DNA of 64,000 nt from NCBI RefSeq assembly GCF_017168235.1, contig NZ_JABFAO010000001.1, forward strand, positions 208,048 to 272,047, in the 5' to 3' direction. Positions 1 to 9,722 of the stretch are shown piece after piece. The translations under genes and the position numbers were made by a program. The stretch comes from Rhodococcus sp. KRD197 (GTDB taxonomy: Bacteria > Actinomycetota > Actinomycetes > Mycobacteriales > Mycobacteriaceae). The notes below the pieces were generated by a model. The model saw only the letters and a list, made by a program, of their open reading frames with translations. It had not been told where the DNA came from and did no database searches. Each line of letters starts with the position of its first letter. The first letter of the stretch is position 1.

Positions 1-231
1 CACGGCAGCGGCGATCACCTTGTCGATGACGAGGTAGCTTTCCCGCGCCGACGCCGGCCCGAGCCGTACCGCGGTGTCCGCCTCACGTACGTGCCGGGCG
101 TCGGCATCGGCATCACTGTAGACTGCCACGGATCGAATTCCCATGCGCCGCAGCGTGCGCATGACGCGTACCGCGATCTCACCACGATTGGCGACGAGGA
201 CGGTGTCGAAATTGCTTCTCACTTCACTCAC
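1..231 (-). CDS. Acyl-CoA carboxylase biotin-carboxylase subunit, N-terminal 77 residues only
   Basis: Only the first 77 codons lie in the window; the gene runs off the left edge. The translation carries the start of a biotin-carboxylase domain ([16 protein letters not shown], then [19 protein letters not shown]), the fold that carboxylates biotin with ATP and bicarbonate. The GTG start at 231 overlaps the TGA of the upstream carboxyltransferase gene as GTGA, so the two are translationally coupled. The order carboxyltransferase then alpha subunit, with a divergent TetR gene, resembles the accA1/accD1 locus of mycobacteria and suggests leucine-derived or other branched acyl-CoA carboxylation. 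Substrate specificity is inferred from the partner gene. Confidence 0.9.
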   Translation of the reverse strand, partial: MSEVRSNFDTVLVANRGEIAVRVMRTLRRMGIRSVAVYSDADADARHVREADTAVRLGPASARESYLVIDKVIAAAV

Positions 232-1805
232 ATCCTGAAAACGCCGTAGGAGACCGGCTCGAGAGGTGCATTCGCACACACCGAGAGTGCCAGTCCGAGA
301 ACTTCTCTGGTATCGACGGGATCGATGATGCCGTCGTCCCACAGTCGAGCCGTCGAATAGTAAGGGTTGCCCTGCGATTCGTACTGCTCGCGGATCGGCT
401 CCTTGAACTTCTCCTGGTCCTGCTCGGACCAGGGCTTTCCAGCAGCGTCGAGTTGGTCGCTGCGCACGGTGGCCAGCACCGACGCCGCCTGTTCACCGCC
501 CATGACGGAGATCCGCGCATTGGGCCACATGAACAGAAAGCGCGGTGAGTAGGCGCGGCCGCACATCGAGTAGTTCCCCGCACCGTAGGAGCCGCCGATG
601 ACGACGGTCAGCTTGGGCACGCGCGCACACGCGACGGCCATCACCATTTTCGCGCCGTGCTTGGCGATGCCGCCTGCCTCGTAGTCGCGGCCGACCATGA
701 AGCCGGAGATGTTCTGCAGGAACAACAGTGGGATACTGCGCTTGTCGCAGAGCTCGATGAAGTGCGCGCCCTTCATCGCCGACTCGCCGAAAAGGACGCC
801 GTTGTTGGCGACGATGCCCACGGGGTGCCCGTGCAGATGCGCGAAGCCGGTGACGAGCGTCTTGCCGTATTCGGCCTTGAACTCGTCGAACTCGCCGGCG
901 TCGACGATCCGCGTGATCACCTCTCGCACGTCGTATGGCGTCCGGGGATCGGTGGGAACGACGTCGTAGAGCTCGCTTTGATCCGCGATCGCCGGGCGCG
1001 TTGGGACTGTGCCCCAGGGACGTTCGGAACGCGGCCCGAGTGTCGAGACGATCGCGCGCACGCGCCGCAGCGCATCACGGTCGTCGTCGGCGAGGTGATC
1101 GGTGACGCCGGAGACCTTCGAATGCAGATCTCCGCCGCCGAGTTCCTCTGCGGTGACGACCTCCCCGGTGGCTGCTTTCACCAGCGGCGGCCCGCCGAGA
1201 AAGATGGTGCCCTGGTTTCTGACGATCACCGCCTCGTCGCTCATCGCCGGAACGTAGGCGCCGCCCGCGGTGCAGGACCCCATCACGGCCGAGATCTGCG
1301 CGATCCCTCGGGCACTCAGATTTGCCTGGTTGTAGAAGATTCGGCCGAAGTGATCTCGGTCGGGAAACACCTCGTCCTGCCGCGGGAGGAACGCGCCGCC
1401 GGAGTCGACCAGGTAGACGCACGGCAACCGATTCTGCGAGGCGATCTCCTGGGCCCGCAGGTGCTTCTTCACCGTCATCGGGTAGTAGGTGCCACCTTTG
1501 ACGGTGGCGTCGTTGGCGACGACGACGCACTCTCGCCCCGATACACGACCGACACCCGCGATCATGCCTGCACCCGGTGATTCACCGTCGTACATGCCGT
1601 GAGCTGCGAGGGCAGCGATTTCGAGGAAGGGGCTGCCGGGGTCGAGCAACTCGTTCACGCGCTCGCGTGGGAGGAGTTTGCCTCGGTCGATATGACGCTG
1701 CCGTGATGTCTCGCTGCCACCGAGGGCGGCCCTCGCGAGTTCGTTCGCGAGTTCGGTGGCCAGCTTCTCGTGCTGTGCGCGGTGCCCGGCCGAGTCGATT
1801 GCCAT
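228..1805 (-). CDS. accD1: Acyl-CoA carboxylase carboxyltransferase (beta) subunit, methylcrotonyl-CoA carboxylase type (AccD1-like)
   Basis: The 525-residue protein has the full carboxyltransferase fold that moves CO2 from carboxybiotin to an acyl-CoA. Motifs typical of the 3-methylcrotonyl-CoA branch are visible: [19 protein letters not shown] near residue 103, [37 protein letters not shown] in the acyl-CoA site, and [19 protein letters not shown] with [12 protein letters not shown] in the biotin site. Its length matches the family. It is the first gene of a leftward operon and overlaps the next gene by GTGA. The 118-bp gap to the divergent TetR gene holds a dyad. It could accept other branched acyl-CoAs, but the MCC-type assignment is good. 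Confidence 0.93.
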   Translation of the reverse strand: MAIDSAGHRAQHEKLATELANELARAALGGSETSRQRHIDRGKLLPRERVNELLDPGSPFLEIAALAAHGMYDGESPGAGMIAGVGRVSGRECVVVANDATVKGGTYYPMTVKKHLRAQEIASQNRLPCVYLVDSGGAFLPRQDEVFPDRDHFGRIFYNQANLSARGIAQISAVMGSCTAGGAYVPAMSDEAVIVRNQGTIFLGGPPLVKAATGEVVTAEELGGGDLHSKVSGVTDHLADDDRDALRRVRAIVSTLGPRSERPWGTVPTRPAIADQSELYDVVPTDPRTPYDVREVITRIVDAGEFDEFKAEYGKTLVTGFAHLHGHPVGIVANNGVLFGESAMKGAHFIELCDKRSIPLLFLQNISGFMVGRDYEAGGIAKHGAKMVMAVACARVPKLTVVIGGSYGAGNYSMCGRAYSPRFLFMWPNARISVMGGEQAASVLATVRSDQLDAAGKPWSEQDQEKFKEPIREQYESQGNPYYSTARLWDDGIIDPVDTREVLGLALSVCANAPLEPVSYGVFRM

Positions 1806-1845
1806 GGGTCGTGCCCTCGTTTCGTTGGTCGGCGGGTCAGTTTCA

Positions 1846-1887
1846 GTTAATCTTGACTAACCGTATGAATAGTAAACTACGATTAAC
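1846..1887. promoter_or_regulatory. Candidate TetR operator pair between carboxylase operon and TetR gene
   Basis: GTTAATC at 1846-1852 and GATTAAC at 1881-1887 are exact inverted copies. Each lies in a 16-bp unit: GTTAATCTTGACTAAC (1846-1861, one mismatch in 7-bp arms) and GTAAACTACGATTAAC (1872-1887, weaker). The segment is AT-rich within GC-rich DNA and lies between the divergent starts at 1805 and 1924. It probably binds the adjacent TetR protein and overlaps both promoters. That binding is inferred. Confidence 0.5.
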
Positions 1888-1923
1888 CGAGTTGTCGAGG
1901 ACTTCATCGAAAGCGAGCACGAG

Positions 1924-2553
1924 ATGACCGTCGATACCCGCGCCCCCACCAGCCGGGAAGTGAAAAAAGCCGAACGCCGAGCCGAGCTTCTCGCTGCCGC
2001 AGCCACGCTGTTCGCCGACCGCGGCTTCGCCGGCGTGCGGCTCGAAGACCTGGGCGCAGCGGTGGGCATCAGCGGACCCGCGGTCTACCGGCACTTCCCC
2101 AACAAGGAAGCGGTGTTGGTCGAACTGCTCGTCGACATTTCCGAGTACCTGCTCACCGGCGGGCAGCGGGTGGCGTCAACCGAGAAGACGCCCGCCGAGG
2201 TGCTGGGCGATCTCATCGACTTCCACCTCGACTTCGCGCTCACCTCGCCCGCACTGATCGAGATCCAGGACCGAGACCTGCAATCGCTTCCCGCCGCCGC
2301 GCACCGCAAAGTGCGCCGAATGCAGCGCGAGTACGTCGAGATCTGGGTGTCCGTGCTGCGCGGCCTCGATCCCACCCTAGAGGAATCGGACGCGCGCACC
2401 ACCGCGCACGCTGCCTTCGGGCTGATGAACTCGACTCCGTTCAGCGCGAACCGCACGGTGTCCAAGCGGTCACGAATCCTACTGCGTGCCATGGCAACCG
2501 GAGCCCTCGGCATTGACGCCACCGGGAGCGTCAGTGGCCCGCGTATACCTTGA
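1924..2553 (+). CDS. TetR/AcrR family regulator of the acyl-CoA carboxylase operon
   Basis: The 209-residue protein has an N-terminal TetR helix-turn-helix (residues about 18-65; LFADRGFAGVRLEDLGAAVGISGPAVYRHFPNKE) followed by an all-helical ligand domain. It is divergent from the carboxylase operon, matching the placement of Rv2506 beside accA1/accD1 in M. tuberculosis. A repressor that senses an acyl-CoA or branched-chain catabolite is the natural reading. ATG 1924 is the first good start after the operator. Its 3' end overlaps the convergent membrane-protein gene by 23 bp, so the two transcripts are antisense there. Confidence 0.9.
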   Translation: MTVDTRAPTSREVKKAERRAELLAAAATLFADRGFAGVRLEDLGAAVGISGPAVYRHFPNKEAVLVELLVDISEYLLTGGQRVASTEKTPAEVLGDLIDFHLDFALTSPALIEIQDRDLQSLPAAAHRKVRRMQREYVEIWVSVLRGLDPTLEESDARTTAHAAFGLMNSTPFSANRTVSKRSRILLRAMATGALGIDATGSVSGPRIP

Positions 2554-3109
2554 TCAGCACGATGATCGCGGCCACGGCCGCTGTCCCGAACCCGGCGACC
2601 ACAACGCGGAAGGTGAGCGGACGCCCCCGGAGTCGCTCCGCGACGAGCGGCAGCGTCGCGATACGAAATACCCCCACACCACCGGCGATCAACTGCGCCC
2701 AGGAAGTGGGCAGAATCCACAGCCAGGCGAGCGCCAGAATGATCGCCGGCACCGTGCCCGAGGACGCGATCGGCACGGCGTCGCGAACTTCCGCGAGGAC
2801 GGACTGCTTCTTCTCTTCCTCCGTCTCGCCGTGCACCGCCTCCGGGAAGCTGCTACGGGCGACGATTTCGGCGAACACGTGCGCGACGAACGTCGTCGAC
2901 GCCGTCGCGAGTACAAGCACGAAAGCGCGGCCGCTTTCGATCGATTCGGGTGAAGCAGCGACGACGGCCGTCAAGACGAGGATGTTGCCGTAGATGTACG
3001 CAGCGAGCCTCGCCGCCGCACGATCCGGGGGGAGCGGGCCGCCGGGGCGAGTGGCCAGACGCTTGTAGATCGCAGTGATCCGGGAAGTCACACTCATCCG
3101 GGCAAGCAT
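2531..3109 (-). CDS. Small polytopic membrane protein of unknown function
   Basis: The predicted protein has 192 residues and about four hydrophobic segments (ILVLTAVVAA, FVLVLATASTTFVAHVFAEIV, VPAIILALAWLWIL, and a C-terminal VVVAGFGTAAVAAIIVLI). A charged EETEEEKKQ-like loop lies mid-protein. I do not recognise the family. ATG 3109 is preferred because AAGGG sits 8 nt upstream; GTG 3118 and a later ATG are alternatives. It follows the TetR gene at 3125 by 15 nt on the same strand, so the pair is probably one transcript. That would place it under the same regulator as the divergent exporter. Confidence 0.72.
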   Translation of the reverse strand: MLARMSVTSRITAIYKRLATRPGGPLPPDRAAARLAAYIYGNILVLTAVVAASPESIESGRAFVLVLATASTTFVAHVFAEIVARSSFPEAVHGETEEEKKQSVLAEVRDAVPIASSGTVPAIILALAWLWILPTSWAQLIAGGVGVFRIATLPLVAERLRGRPLTFRVVVAGFGTAAVAAIIVLIKVYAGH

Positions 3110-3124
3110 ATTGCGCACCCTTCG

Positions 3125-3739
3125 TCAGCGCACCACGCGGCGTAGTTCGGCCCGCGCGTTTGCATAGATCTCGCCGAAATCGGCGTCCTCGCCCGCATCG
3201 ACGCGGGTGGCCCACTCGTCGAACGCGATCCGCAGTGTCATTCCGGCCGCCTCGACGAGCAACCGGGCGGGCGTAAGGAACTCACGGCCCCCGAGTTTGT
3301 CGGCGACCACGTCCGCCAGTCGGCACAGAGTAGTCGCGTCGAGGGCCATCGCCGCCGAGCGCAGGTGTGCGTCGCCCACGATCAGCCGACGTGTGCGCAG
3401 GACACGACTCTTGATCCCGTCCGAGGCCTCGACGAGGCGAGCCGCGGCGCGGGCGTAGATCGCCTCCATGCCGGCCAGGTCGACCTCGGGCGGCGCAACG
3501 GCCTCGAGCCACGCGTCGATCTCCGCGTCGATCTCGAGGTCGACAGCGAGGATCGACTCCTCCTTCGTCTTGAAATGCCGAAAGAAGGTGCTCGCGGAAA
3601 CTCCCGCCGCTTTCGCGATCTCGTCGACGGTGGTAGCAGCGACACCGCGCTGCTCGAACAGATCGAGCGCAGCGAGGGATATCTCGTGGCGGGTCTCGCG
3701 GCGCCGACGCTCTCGAAGGTCCGGCACGTTCGGGTCCAT
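3125..3739 (-). CDS. TetR family regulator, divergent from DHA2 exporter
   Basis: The protein of about 204 residues has a strong TetR DNA-binding domain (ISLAALDLFEQRGVAATTVDEIAKAAGVSASTFFRHFKTKEE). ATG 3739 has AAGGAG 8 nt upstream; GTG 3742 is also possible, while GTG 3748 overlaps the ribosome site. The gene is transcribed away from the exporter at 3864, and the 124-bp gap holds a perfect 17-bp dyad. The arrangement is typical of a QacR/LfrR-style repressor of a drug exporter that is released by the exported compound. The ligand is unknown. Confidence 0.88.
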   Translation of the reverse strand: MDPNVPDLRERRRRETRHEISLAALDLFEQRGVAATTVDEIAKAAGVSASTFFRHFKTKEESILAVDLEIDAEIDAWLEAVAPPEVDLAGMEAIYARAAARLVEASDGIKSRVLRTRRLIVGDAHLRSAAMALDATTLCRLADVVADKLGGREFLTPARLLVEAAGMTLRIAFDEWATRVDAGEDADFGEIYANARAELRRVVR

Positions 3740-3786
3740 CACGACCACTCCTTTTCGTTGGCGCCAACTTACCAGCGGAAATCATG

Positions 3787-3803
3787 TTGACAGTCACTGT
3801 CAA
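3787..3803. promoter_or_regulatory. Perfect 17-bp dyad, probable TetR operator overlapping exporter -35
   Basis: TTGACAGTCACTGTCAA is a perfect palindrome around one central base. Its left end, TTGACA (3787-3792), is also a consensus -35 hexamer pointing to the exporter gene, with a weak -10 (CAAACT, about 3811) 18 bp on. A repressor bound here would block the polymerase directly. Confidence 0.7.
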
Positions 3804-3863
3804 TTGAACTCAAACTATCAACACCCACTTCGCCCGCAGTTTCCAGAAGGATCATCGACAGAC

Positions 3864-5315
3864 ATGCAGACAGACGCGATCGACTCATCGAAGAGCCAGA
3901 CCGGCACCTCGGAGCTACCACCCGGCGCCGGCCTGCTCATCGGCATCCTCGTGGTGTCCTCCTTCGTGATGATCCTCAACGAGACGATCATGAGCGTCGC
4001 GCTGCCGCGCCTGATGACCGACCTCTCCATCACCGCGACCACCGCACAGTGGTTGACCACCGGATTCATGCTCACCATGGCCGTCGTCATCCCCACCACC
4101 GGCTTCCTGTTCCAGCGGTTCACGCTGCGTCAGGTATTCGTGGCATCGATGTCGCTCTTCACCGTGGGAACGTTGTTCGCCGCGACCGCACCGGGGTTCG
4201 AACTGCTCCTGACCGGGCGCATCGTCCAAGCCAGCGGCACCGCCCTGATGCTGCCGCTGCTGATGAACACCGTGCTCAATCTGGTGCCAGCCCACCGCCG
4301 CGGCCGCATGATGGGCGTGATCTCCATCGTCATCGCCGTCGCACCCGCGATAGGCCCCACGATCTCCGGCATCATCCTGCAGGCACTGGATTGGCGCTGG
4401 ATGTTCTGGCTGGTTCTACCGATCGCGCTGGTCGCGTTCGCCGTCGGATTCCGCTTGGTCAAGAACGTGACACCCACCAGCAAGCCCTCGTTCGACGCCG
4501 CGTCGGTCGTGCTCTCGGCCCTCGCCTTCGGCGGTCTCGTCTACGGCCTGAGCAGCATCGGGCATTCGGCGGAGGGCTCCTCGGTTCCGGTATGGATCCC
4601 GCTCGTCGTGGGCGCCGTCGCGCTCGCTGTGTTCGTGCAAAGGCAGATTGCGCGCCAGGACTCCGACCGCGCCCTGCTGAACCTGCGCCCGTTCTCGACG
4701 CCGACGTTCAGCATCGGACTCGGCATGCTCACGATTTCCATGATGGCCCTGTTCGGGGCGCTTATCCTGCTGCCGCTCTACCTCCAGAACATCCGCGGCC
4801 TCGACACTCTGACGACCGGTCTGCTGCTGCTTCCCGGCGGGCTGGCGATGGGCGTGCTCGCGCCGTTCGTCGGTCGGGTGTTCGACCGCGTCGGACCGCG
4901 ACCTCTCGTCATCCCCGGCTCGATCGTCGTCAGCCTCGCGCTGTGGCTGATGACGCTGCTCGACGCCGATTCCGCGCTCCCGATGGTCGTCGCCATCCAC
5001 TGCATCCTCATGATCGGGCTCGCGACGATCATGACGCCGCTGATGACCTCGTCCCTCGGGTCGCTGCCGCCGCAGTACTACTCCCACGGCAGCGCAATCT
5101 TCAGCACCATTCAGCAGCTGGCCGGTGCGGCTGGCACGGCCCTGTTCGTCACCGTCATGTCGACGACGGCCACCTCACGGATCGCCTCGGGAGTCGGGGA
5201 CGTCGCTGCGAACCAGGACGGAATCCACACTGCCTTCCTATGCGGTGGCGTCGTCTCGCTCATCGCGGTCGCAGCGTCCTTCTTCATTCGCAAGCCAACA
5301 TCGCAGCCGGGTTGA
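3864..5315 (+). CDS. MFS multidrug exporter, DHA2 (EmrB/QacA) family
   Basis: The 483-residue inner-membrane protein has the roughly 14 hydrophobic segments of the DHA2 drug:H+ antiporters. It carries MSVALPRLMTDL in TM1, a motif-A-like QRFTLRQVFV loop, motif C (IAVAPAIGPTISGIIL), and a second-half GRVFDRVGPRPL loop. ATG 3864 is chosen because it follows the operator and AGAAGGATC; the open frame extends upstream but antisense to the TetR gene. Substrates cannot be read from sequence. Control by the TetR gene at 3125 through the 3787-3803 dyad is inferred. Confidence 0.9.
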   Translation: MQTDAIDSSKSQTGTSELPPGAGLLIGILVVSSFVMILNETIMSVALPRLMTDLSITATTAQWLTTGFMLTMAVVIPTTGFLFQRFTLRQVFVASMSLFTVGTLFAATAPGFELLLTGRIVQASGTALMLPLLMNTVLNLVPAHRRGRMMGVISIVIAVAPAIGPTISGIILQALDWRWMFWLVLPIALVAFAVGFRLVKNVTPTSKPSFDAASVVLSALAFGGLVYGLSSIGHSAEGSSVPVWIPLVVGAVALAVFVQRQIARQDSDRALLNLRPFSTPTFSIGLGMLTISMMALFGALILLPLYLQNIRGLDTLTTGLLLLPGGLAMGVLAPFVGRVFDRVGPRPLVIPGSIVVSLALWLMTLLDADSALPMVVAIHCILMIGLATIMTPLMTSSLGSLPPQYYSHGSAIFSTIQQLAGAAGTALFVTVMSTTATSRIASGVGDVAANQDGIHTAFLCGGVVSLIAVAASFFIRKPTSQPG

Positions 5316-5344
5316 AATCGTGGGCGAACGGTTATCCGCCCCCG

Positions 5345-5485
5345 ATGACGACAAATGAGCAGGACAAGAACGACAACAGCGACGACTATGACGAGCCGAA
5401 GGCCGGTCACCCCGGCCCCACCGACACCGGCAAGGACGGCGGAATGGCGACGCGTGAGCTGGCCCCCGAGCTCACCGAGGACTGA
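5345..5485 (+). CDS. Small acidic hydrophilic protein, 46 residues, unknown function
   Basis: The ORF encodes a 46-residue, strongly acidic and probably disordered peptide (TNEQDKNDNSDDYDEP, then GHPGPTDTGKDGGMATRELA). Nearly all third codon positions are G or C, as in the neighbouring genes and as expected of a selected reading frame. It begins 29 nt after the exporter stop and could be its last cistron. The ribosome site is weak. I know no family; the coding call rests on codon bias and position. Confidence 0.5.
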   Translation: MTTNEQDKNDNSDDYDEPKAGHPGPTDTGKDGGMATRELAPELTED

Positions 5486-5520
5486 CTGCAGCACGATCCG
5501 CACTTCGAAGTCCGAGGACC

Positions 5521-5540
5521 ATTGTCGATGACAATTGTCA
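5521..5540. promoter_or_regulatory. Overlapping dyads upstream of gdhA
   Basis: Two overlapping perfect dyads sit 47-66 nt before the gdhA start: ATTGTC-GAT-GACAAT (5521-5535) and TGACAATTGTCA (5529-5540). They share the GACAAT half. They look like a regulator site for gdhA; the protein that binds is unknown, and they do not match the GlnR or AmtR consensus as I know them. Confidence 0.4.
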
Positions 5541-5577
5541 GCGTGGTCCGGTATGTCCTTTATCCACCGGCAGTTAG

Positions 5578-6930
<1,353 letters not shown>

Positions 6931-6938
6931 GACACACG

Positions 6939-6976
6939 AAATACCTGCACGGGTTGGAGCTTCCGTGCAGGTATTT
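6939..6976. terminator. Bidirectional hairpin terminator between gdhA and hsp20
   Basis: A perfect 14-bp stem (AAATACCTGCACGG at 6939-6952, CCGTGCAGGTATTT at 6963-6976) with a 10-nt loop lies 9 nt after the gdhA stop. Both edges are AT-rich, giving short U tracts in either direction. It can end both converging transcripts. Confidence 0.8.
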
Positions 6977-7028
6977 GCATGTCGTACGTGTCAGGCTGCG
7001 CTGACGGAAACGCGGGAGAGCAAACAGA

Positions 7029-7475
7029 TCAGGTGGACTGCGCCTCGATGGTCCGGGTTCCCTTGTCATCGGCGCGGGCGATATCGACTCGGCGCGGCTT
7101 CGCACGCTCAGCAAGTGGGATGGTGACCGACAGGACGCCGTTGTCGTAGGAGGCCGAGATGCGGTCGGGGTCGACTCCTTCCCCGAGAGACAGCTGACGC
7201 CGGTAGGTTCCCGCGAACCGCTCGGACGAGAGCCATTGCACCCCTTCGCTACCCGGGGCCGTGCGATGCGCGGTGATGGTCAGCGTCCCGCGATCGACGT
7301 CGACATCGATCGAACCCGGGTCGACACCCGGCAGATCGGCACTGAGAACATAGTGATCATCGACCTTGTAGAGATCCATCGGCATGAACCGTGGGGCACG
7401 GTCCGAACCTGACGACGCACCGAGCATGTTCGCGGTGAGTGAATCGAGGTCACGGAACGGATCGAAGCGAAGCAC
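7029..7475 (-). CDS. hsp20: Small heat-shock protein, Hsp20/alpha-crystallin family
   Basis: The 148-residue chaperone begins MLRFDPFRDLDSLT, as in actinobacterial Hsp18/Acr proteins. The alpha-crystallin domain (about residues 35-135) includes ADLPGVDPGSIDVDVDRGTLTI and the family signature GVLSVTIPLAE. It binds unfolding proteins without ATP. The start is the GTG at 7475, because AGGAGG (complement of 7484-7489) lies 8 nt upstream; longer starts would run through the ribosome site. A CIRCE element 70 nt upstream predicts HrcA repression and heat induction. Confidence 0.94.
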   Translation of the reverse strand: MLRFDPFRDLDSLTANMLGASSGSDRAPRFMPMDLYKVDDHYVLSADLPGVDPGSIDVDVDRGTLTITAHRTAPGSEGVQWLSSERFAGTYRRQLSLGEGVDPDRISASYDNGVLSVTIPLAERAKPRRVDIARADDKGTRTIEAQST

Positions 7476-7544
7476 AGCAACCACCTCCTGCAACCGATGC
7501 ACCCGCCCCTGTGGCGGATCGCTCTTCACTGTGCGAGTCATAAA

Positions 7545-7571
7545 TTAGCACTCGCACCCACCGAGTGCCAA
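7545..7571. promoter_or_regulatory. CIRCE element (HrcA operator) upstream of hsp20
   Basis: TTAGCACTC (7545-7553), nine bases, then GAGTGCCAA (7563-7571) match the CIRCE consensus TTAGCACTC-N9-GAGTGCTAA with a single change. A second inverted repeat, GTGCGAG/CTCGCAC (7531-7537 and 7551-7557), overlaps it. HrcA control of the leftward hsp20 gene is the established meaning of such a site. Confidence 0.88.
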
Positions 7572-7666
7572 GAGTTCTTCGGCAGAAATTTTCGGCCAAT
7601 GATGATGTGCGGCAGGGTTGCCCGTCCAGCCCTTCGGGACCGACTGCACGGAAAACACGTGCCGGA

Positions 7667-8971
7667 TCAGGCTTTCGCGGTGATCGCCGAGGTAGCCGCG
7701 TCGATGCGCAGCCGGCATTTGTCCGCATCGACCGAGTCCACCTCTGCCGACCCGTACGCGTTGCGCAAAGCCGCCAGCTGCTTCACCACGGCTCCGCGAA
7801 CCTCCTGGTGAACGGTCGCCAAGCCGATCCGCTCGCCCAGTTCGACCGCGGCGATCACGGCCAGCGGGTTGCCGAGCCCGTACTGACGAATTGCGTCGAA
7901 GACTTGGTCGACCAGTTCCGAGACGCTCGCACGCGAGATCGTCAACCGATAGTTCCCGTCGCCATCGTTGCGGCCGAGCAGAGGCCTGGGACGGGTGCTC
8001 AGCGGCACCAGGCCGACGGCAAGTTCGGCGAGTGCGTTGCGGGCTGTGTACGGGTCGTTGGTGCTCGGCGACATCGCCCGCACTGCCATCTCGGTGAGCT
8101 GCTGAACCGCGAACTCGATATCCTGCGTCGGTGTGCGGGTATTGCCCAGAACCACGGCGCCGCGAATTTCTTTCGCGATCTCGTCGCCGGTATTGCCGCT
8201 GACTGCGGCTATGCATTCTCCTTCGATCACATGACTTCCGGCACGAACACGCAGTTCGACGACGCTGTCCGCTTTGCATGCGGCCACGACCAACGCCTGT
8301 TCGTCGATTCTGACGACGAAGCCCGAAGCCTCGGAGTCCACATCGACGGCGGTACCGGGCAACGCACGCGCCTCGGTGGCGGCGTCGGGCGAGTCCTTCG
8401 GGTACATGGCGTCGATGACCGCCACGAGCTCTCCGCGCACCCGCGCCGACAGCGTCGAAACCTGGATGGAGTCGGCGATGTGATGGATGAAGTAGACGAG
8501 AACCGCCACGTCGATGACAGCGAGGAGTACGGCCACGTTGACCGCGATGTCGGGGACGAAGCTCACCCCATCGCCCGATTCGGAACGAATGGAGCGCAGA
8601 ACCATCAAGCTGTACAGGAAGGTGGCCCCGAAGATGCCCAGGACGAACTGATTGCCTCTGTCGGACATGAAGTTCCGAACCAGTCGCGGACCGTATGTCG
8701 AGCTCGCCGTGGCCAACACCGCAATCGTGATCGAGAACGAAGTCGCCGCCACCGCCAGCATCGATCCGCCGATGGCGCCGAGAATGTCGCGACTGCCGCT
8801 CGCACCGACCCGGTACAGCAGAAAGCCCCACCCGCCGAGCTGCTTGTCGTCGATGAAGCGGTCGAGATAGATCAACGACTGGGCCAGCACGAGCGCGGCG
8901 ATTCCCAGCAGCGCGGGCAGGAACCAGAACGACTCACGGGCGCGCAGGATCTGTGTTCGAAATGCCGTCAT
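7667..8971 (-). CDS. DUF2254 family integral membrane protein
   Basis: The 434-residue protein starts with four hydrophobic segments (about residues 15-150). These include FWFLPALLGIAALVLAQSLIYLDRFI and MLAVAATSFSITIAVLATASSTYGPRLVRNFM, which are hallmarks of DUF2254. A soluble C-terminal half follows. The motif AMSPSTNDPYTARNALAELA is also typical of the family. The function is not established. ATG 8971 is preferred; GTG 9007 would add 12 residues. It is a single leftward gene with no clear partner. Confidence 0.85.
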   Translation of the reverse strand: MTAFRTQILRARESFWFLPALLGIAALVLAQSLIYLDRFIDDKQLGGWGFLLYRVGASGSRDILGAIGGSMLAVAATSFSITIAVLATASSTYGPRLVRNFMSDRGNQFVLGIFGATFLYSLMVLRSIRSESGDGVSFVPDIAVNVAVLLAVIDVAVLVYFIHHIADSIQVSTLSARVRGELVAVIDAMYPKDSPDAATEARALPGTAVDVDSEASGFVVRIDEQALVVAACKADSVVELRVRAGSHVIEGECIAAVSGNTGDEIAKEIRGAVVLGNTRTPTQDIEFAVQQLTEMAVRAMSPSTNDPYTARNALAELAVGLVPLSTRPRPLLGRNDGDGNYRLTISRASVSELVDQVFDAIRQYGLGNPLAVIAAVELGERIGLATVHQEVRGAVVKQLAALRNAYGSAEVDSVDADKCRLRIDAATSAITAKA

Positions 8972-9070
8972 AGGTTGTCCGTCGAGTCGTAGTTCGTCAG
9001 TCGGCACACATTTTCGCAGCCCAGCCGACGATATCCGACTGCGCTGCGGCCGAGCGGCAAACTCGCAGCT

Positions 9071-9646
9071 TCAGGTCTTGCCGATGACCGCAACGATCAG
9101 CGTCGCGAGTTCATCCTTCGCTTGGTCGGCCGAGAGCGCTCCCGATACCGCCGCCTGCGAAAGCGCCTCCGCAGCACCGAAAATTGCCGTCATCGATGGC
9201 TGCGTCAACCGGTCTGCACTGCAGACAGGCGCGAGGATCGTCCGACATCGGTCGGAGTAGGCCTGCTCGGACTCACGTTTGACTTGCTCGAGCTCCGGCG
9301 AACCTTCCAGCGCGGCCAGCACCCCCGTGAGTTCACGCCCCTGAGCCAACGAACACCCCACGTACGAGTTTGCGATGGCATTCGCTCGCCCGACCAAGGA
9401 CTCCTCAGCGGCTTCGAGGTACTCCTCGAGCATTGCCGTTTGGCGATCGTCGAACTCCCGAAAAAGCGAGGCCAGAAGGTCGGCGCGCGAGGCGAAGTGG
9501 CTGTACACCACCGGCTTCGCGACACCGGCACGTTCCGCAAGCCGACCCAGCGTCAGAGCATCCGCGCCCTCCTCTCGCACCAGACCCCAGGACACGTCGA
9601 TCAGTTGCTCGTATCTGTCGGCGCGGGACAGTCTCGTCCGAACCAT
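9071..9646 (-). CDS. TetR family regulator, divergent from flavodoxin-fold oxidoreductase
   Basis: The 191-residue protein has a TetR helix-turn-helix at residues about 12-58 (LTLGRLAERAGVAKPVVYSHFASRADLLASLF) and a C-terminal helical domain. ATG 9646 is preceded by AAGGAGG, which fixes the start although the frame is open further upstream. It is divergent from the quinone-reductase-like gene at 9723 and shares a 76-bp gap with it that holds an imperfect dyad. It probably represses that gene and responds to quinones, electrophiles or a related compound; the ligand is inferred only from the neighbour. Confidence 0.9.
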   Translation of the reverse strand: MVRTRLSRADRYEQLIDVSWGLVREEGADALTLGRLAERAGVAKPVVYSHFASRADLLASLFREFDDRQTAMLEEYLEAAEESLVGRANAIANSYVGCSLAQGRELTGVLAALEGSPELEQVKRESEQAYSDRCRTILAPVCSADRLTQPSMTAIFGAAEALSQAAVSGALSADQAKDELATLIVAVIGKT

Positions 9647-9671
9647 CGGACACCTCCTTGCGCTATGTACT

Positions 9672-9688
9672 AAAAGTAACCTACTCTT
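9672..9688. promoter_or_regulatory. Candidate operator between TetR and oxidoreductase genes
   Basis: AAAAGTA-ACC-TACTCTT is a 17-bp dyad with six of seven arm positions matching. It lies midway between the divergent starts at 9646 and 9723, in an AT-rich stretch that also holds TATATA (9691-9696), a likely -10 for the rightward gene. Confidence 0.5.
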
Positions 9689-9722
9689 GGTATATATCCG
9701 TTGGCCAACAGAAGGACCTTCC

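Noticed and set aside
657-1580. Long open frame of about 300 codons on the plus strand opposite the carboxyltransferase gene
   Set aside because: The opposite strand encodes a complete, well-recognised protein; the antisense frame has no motif and reflects high GC.
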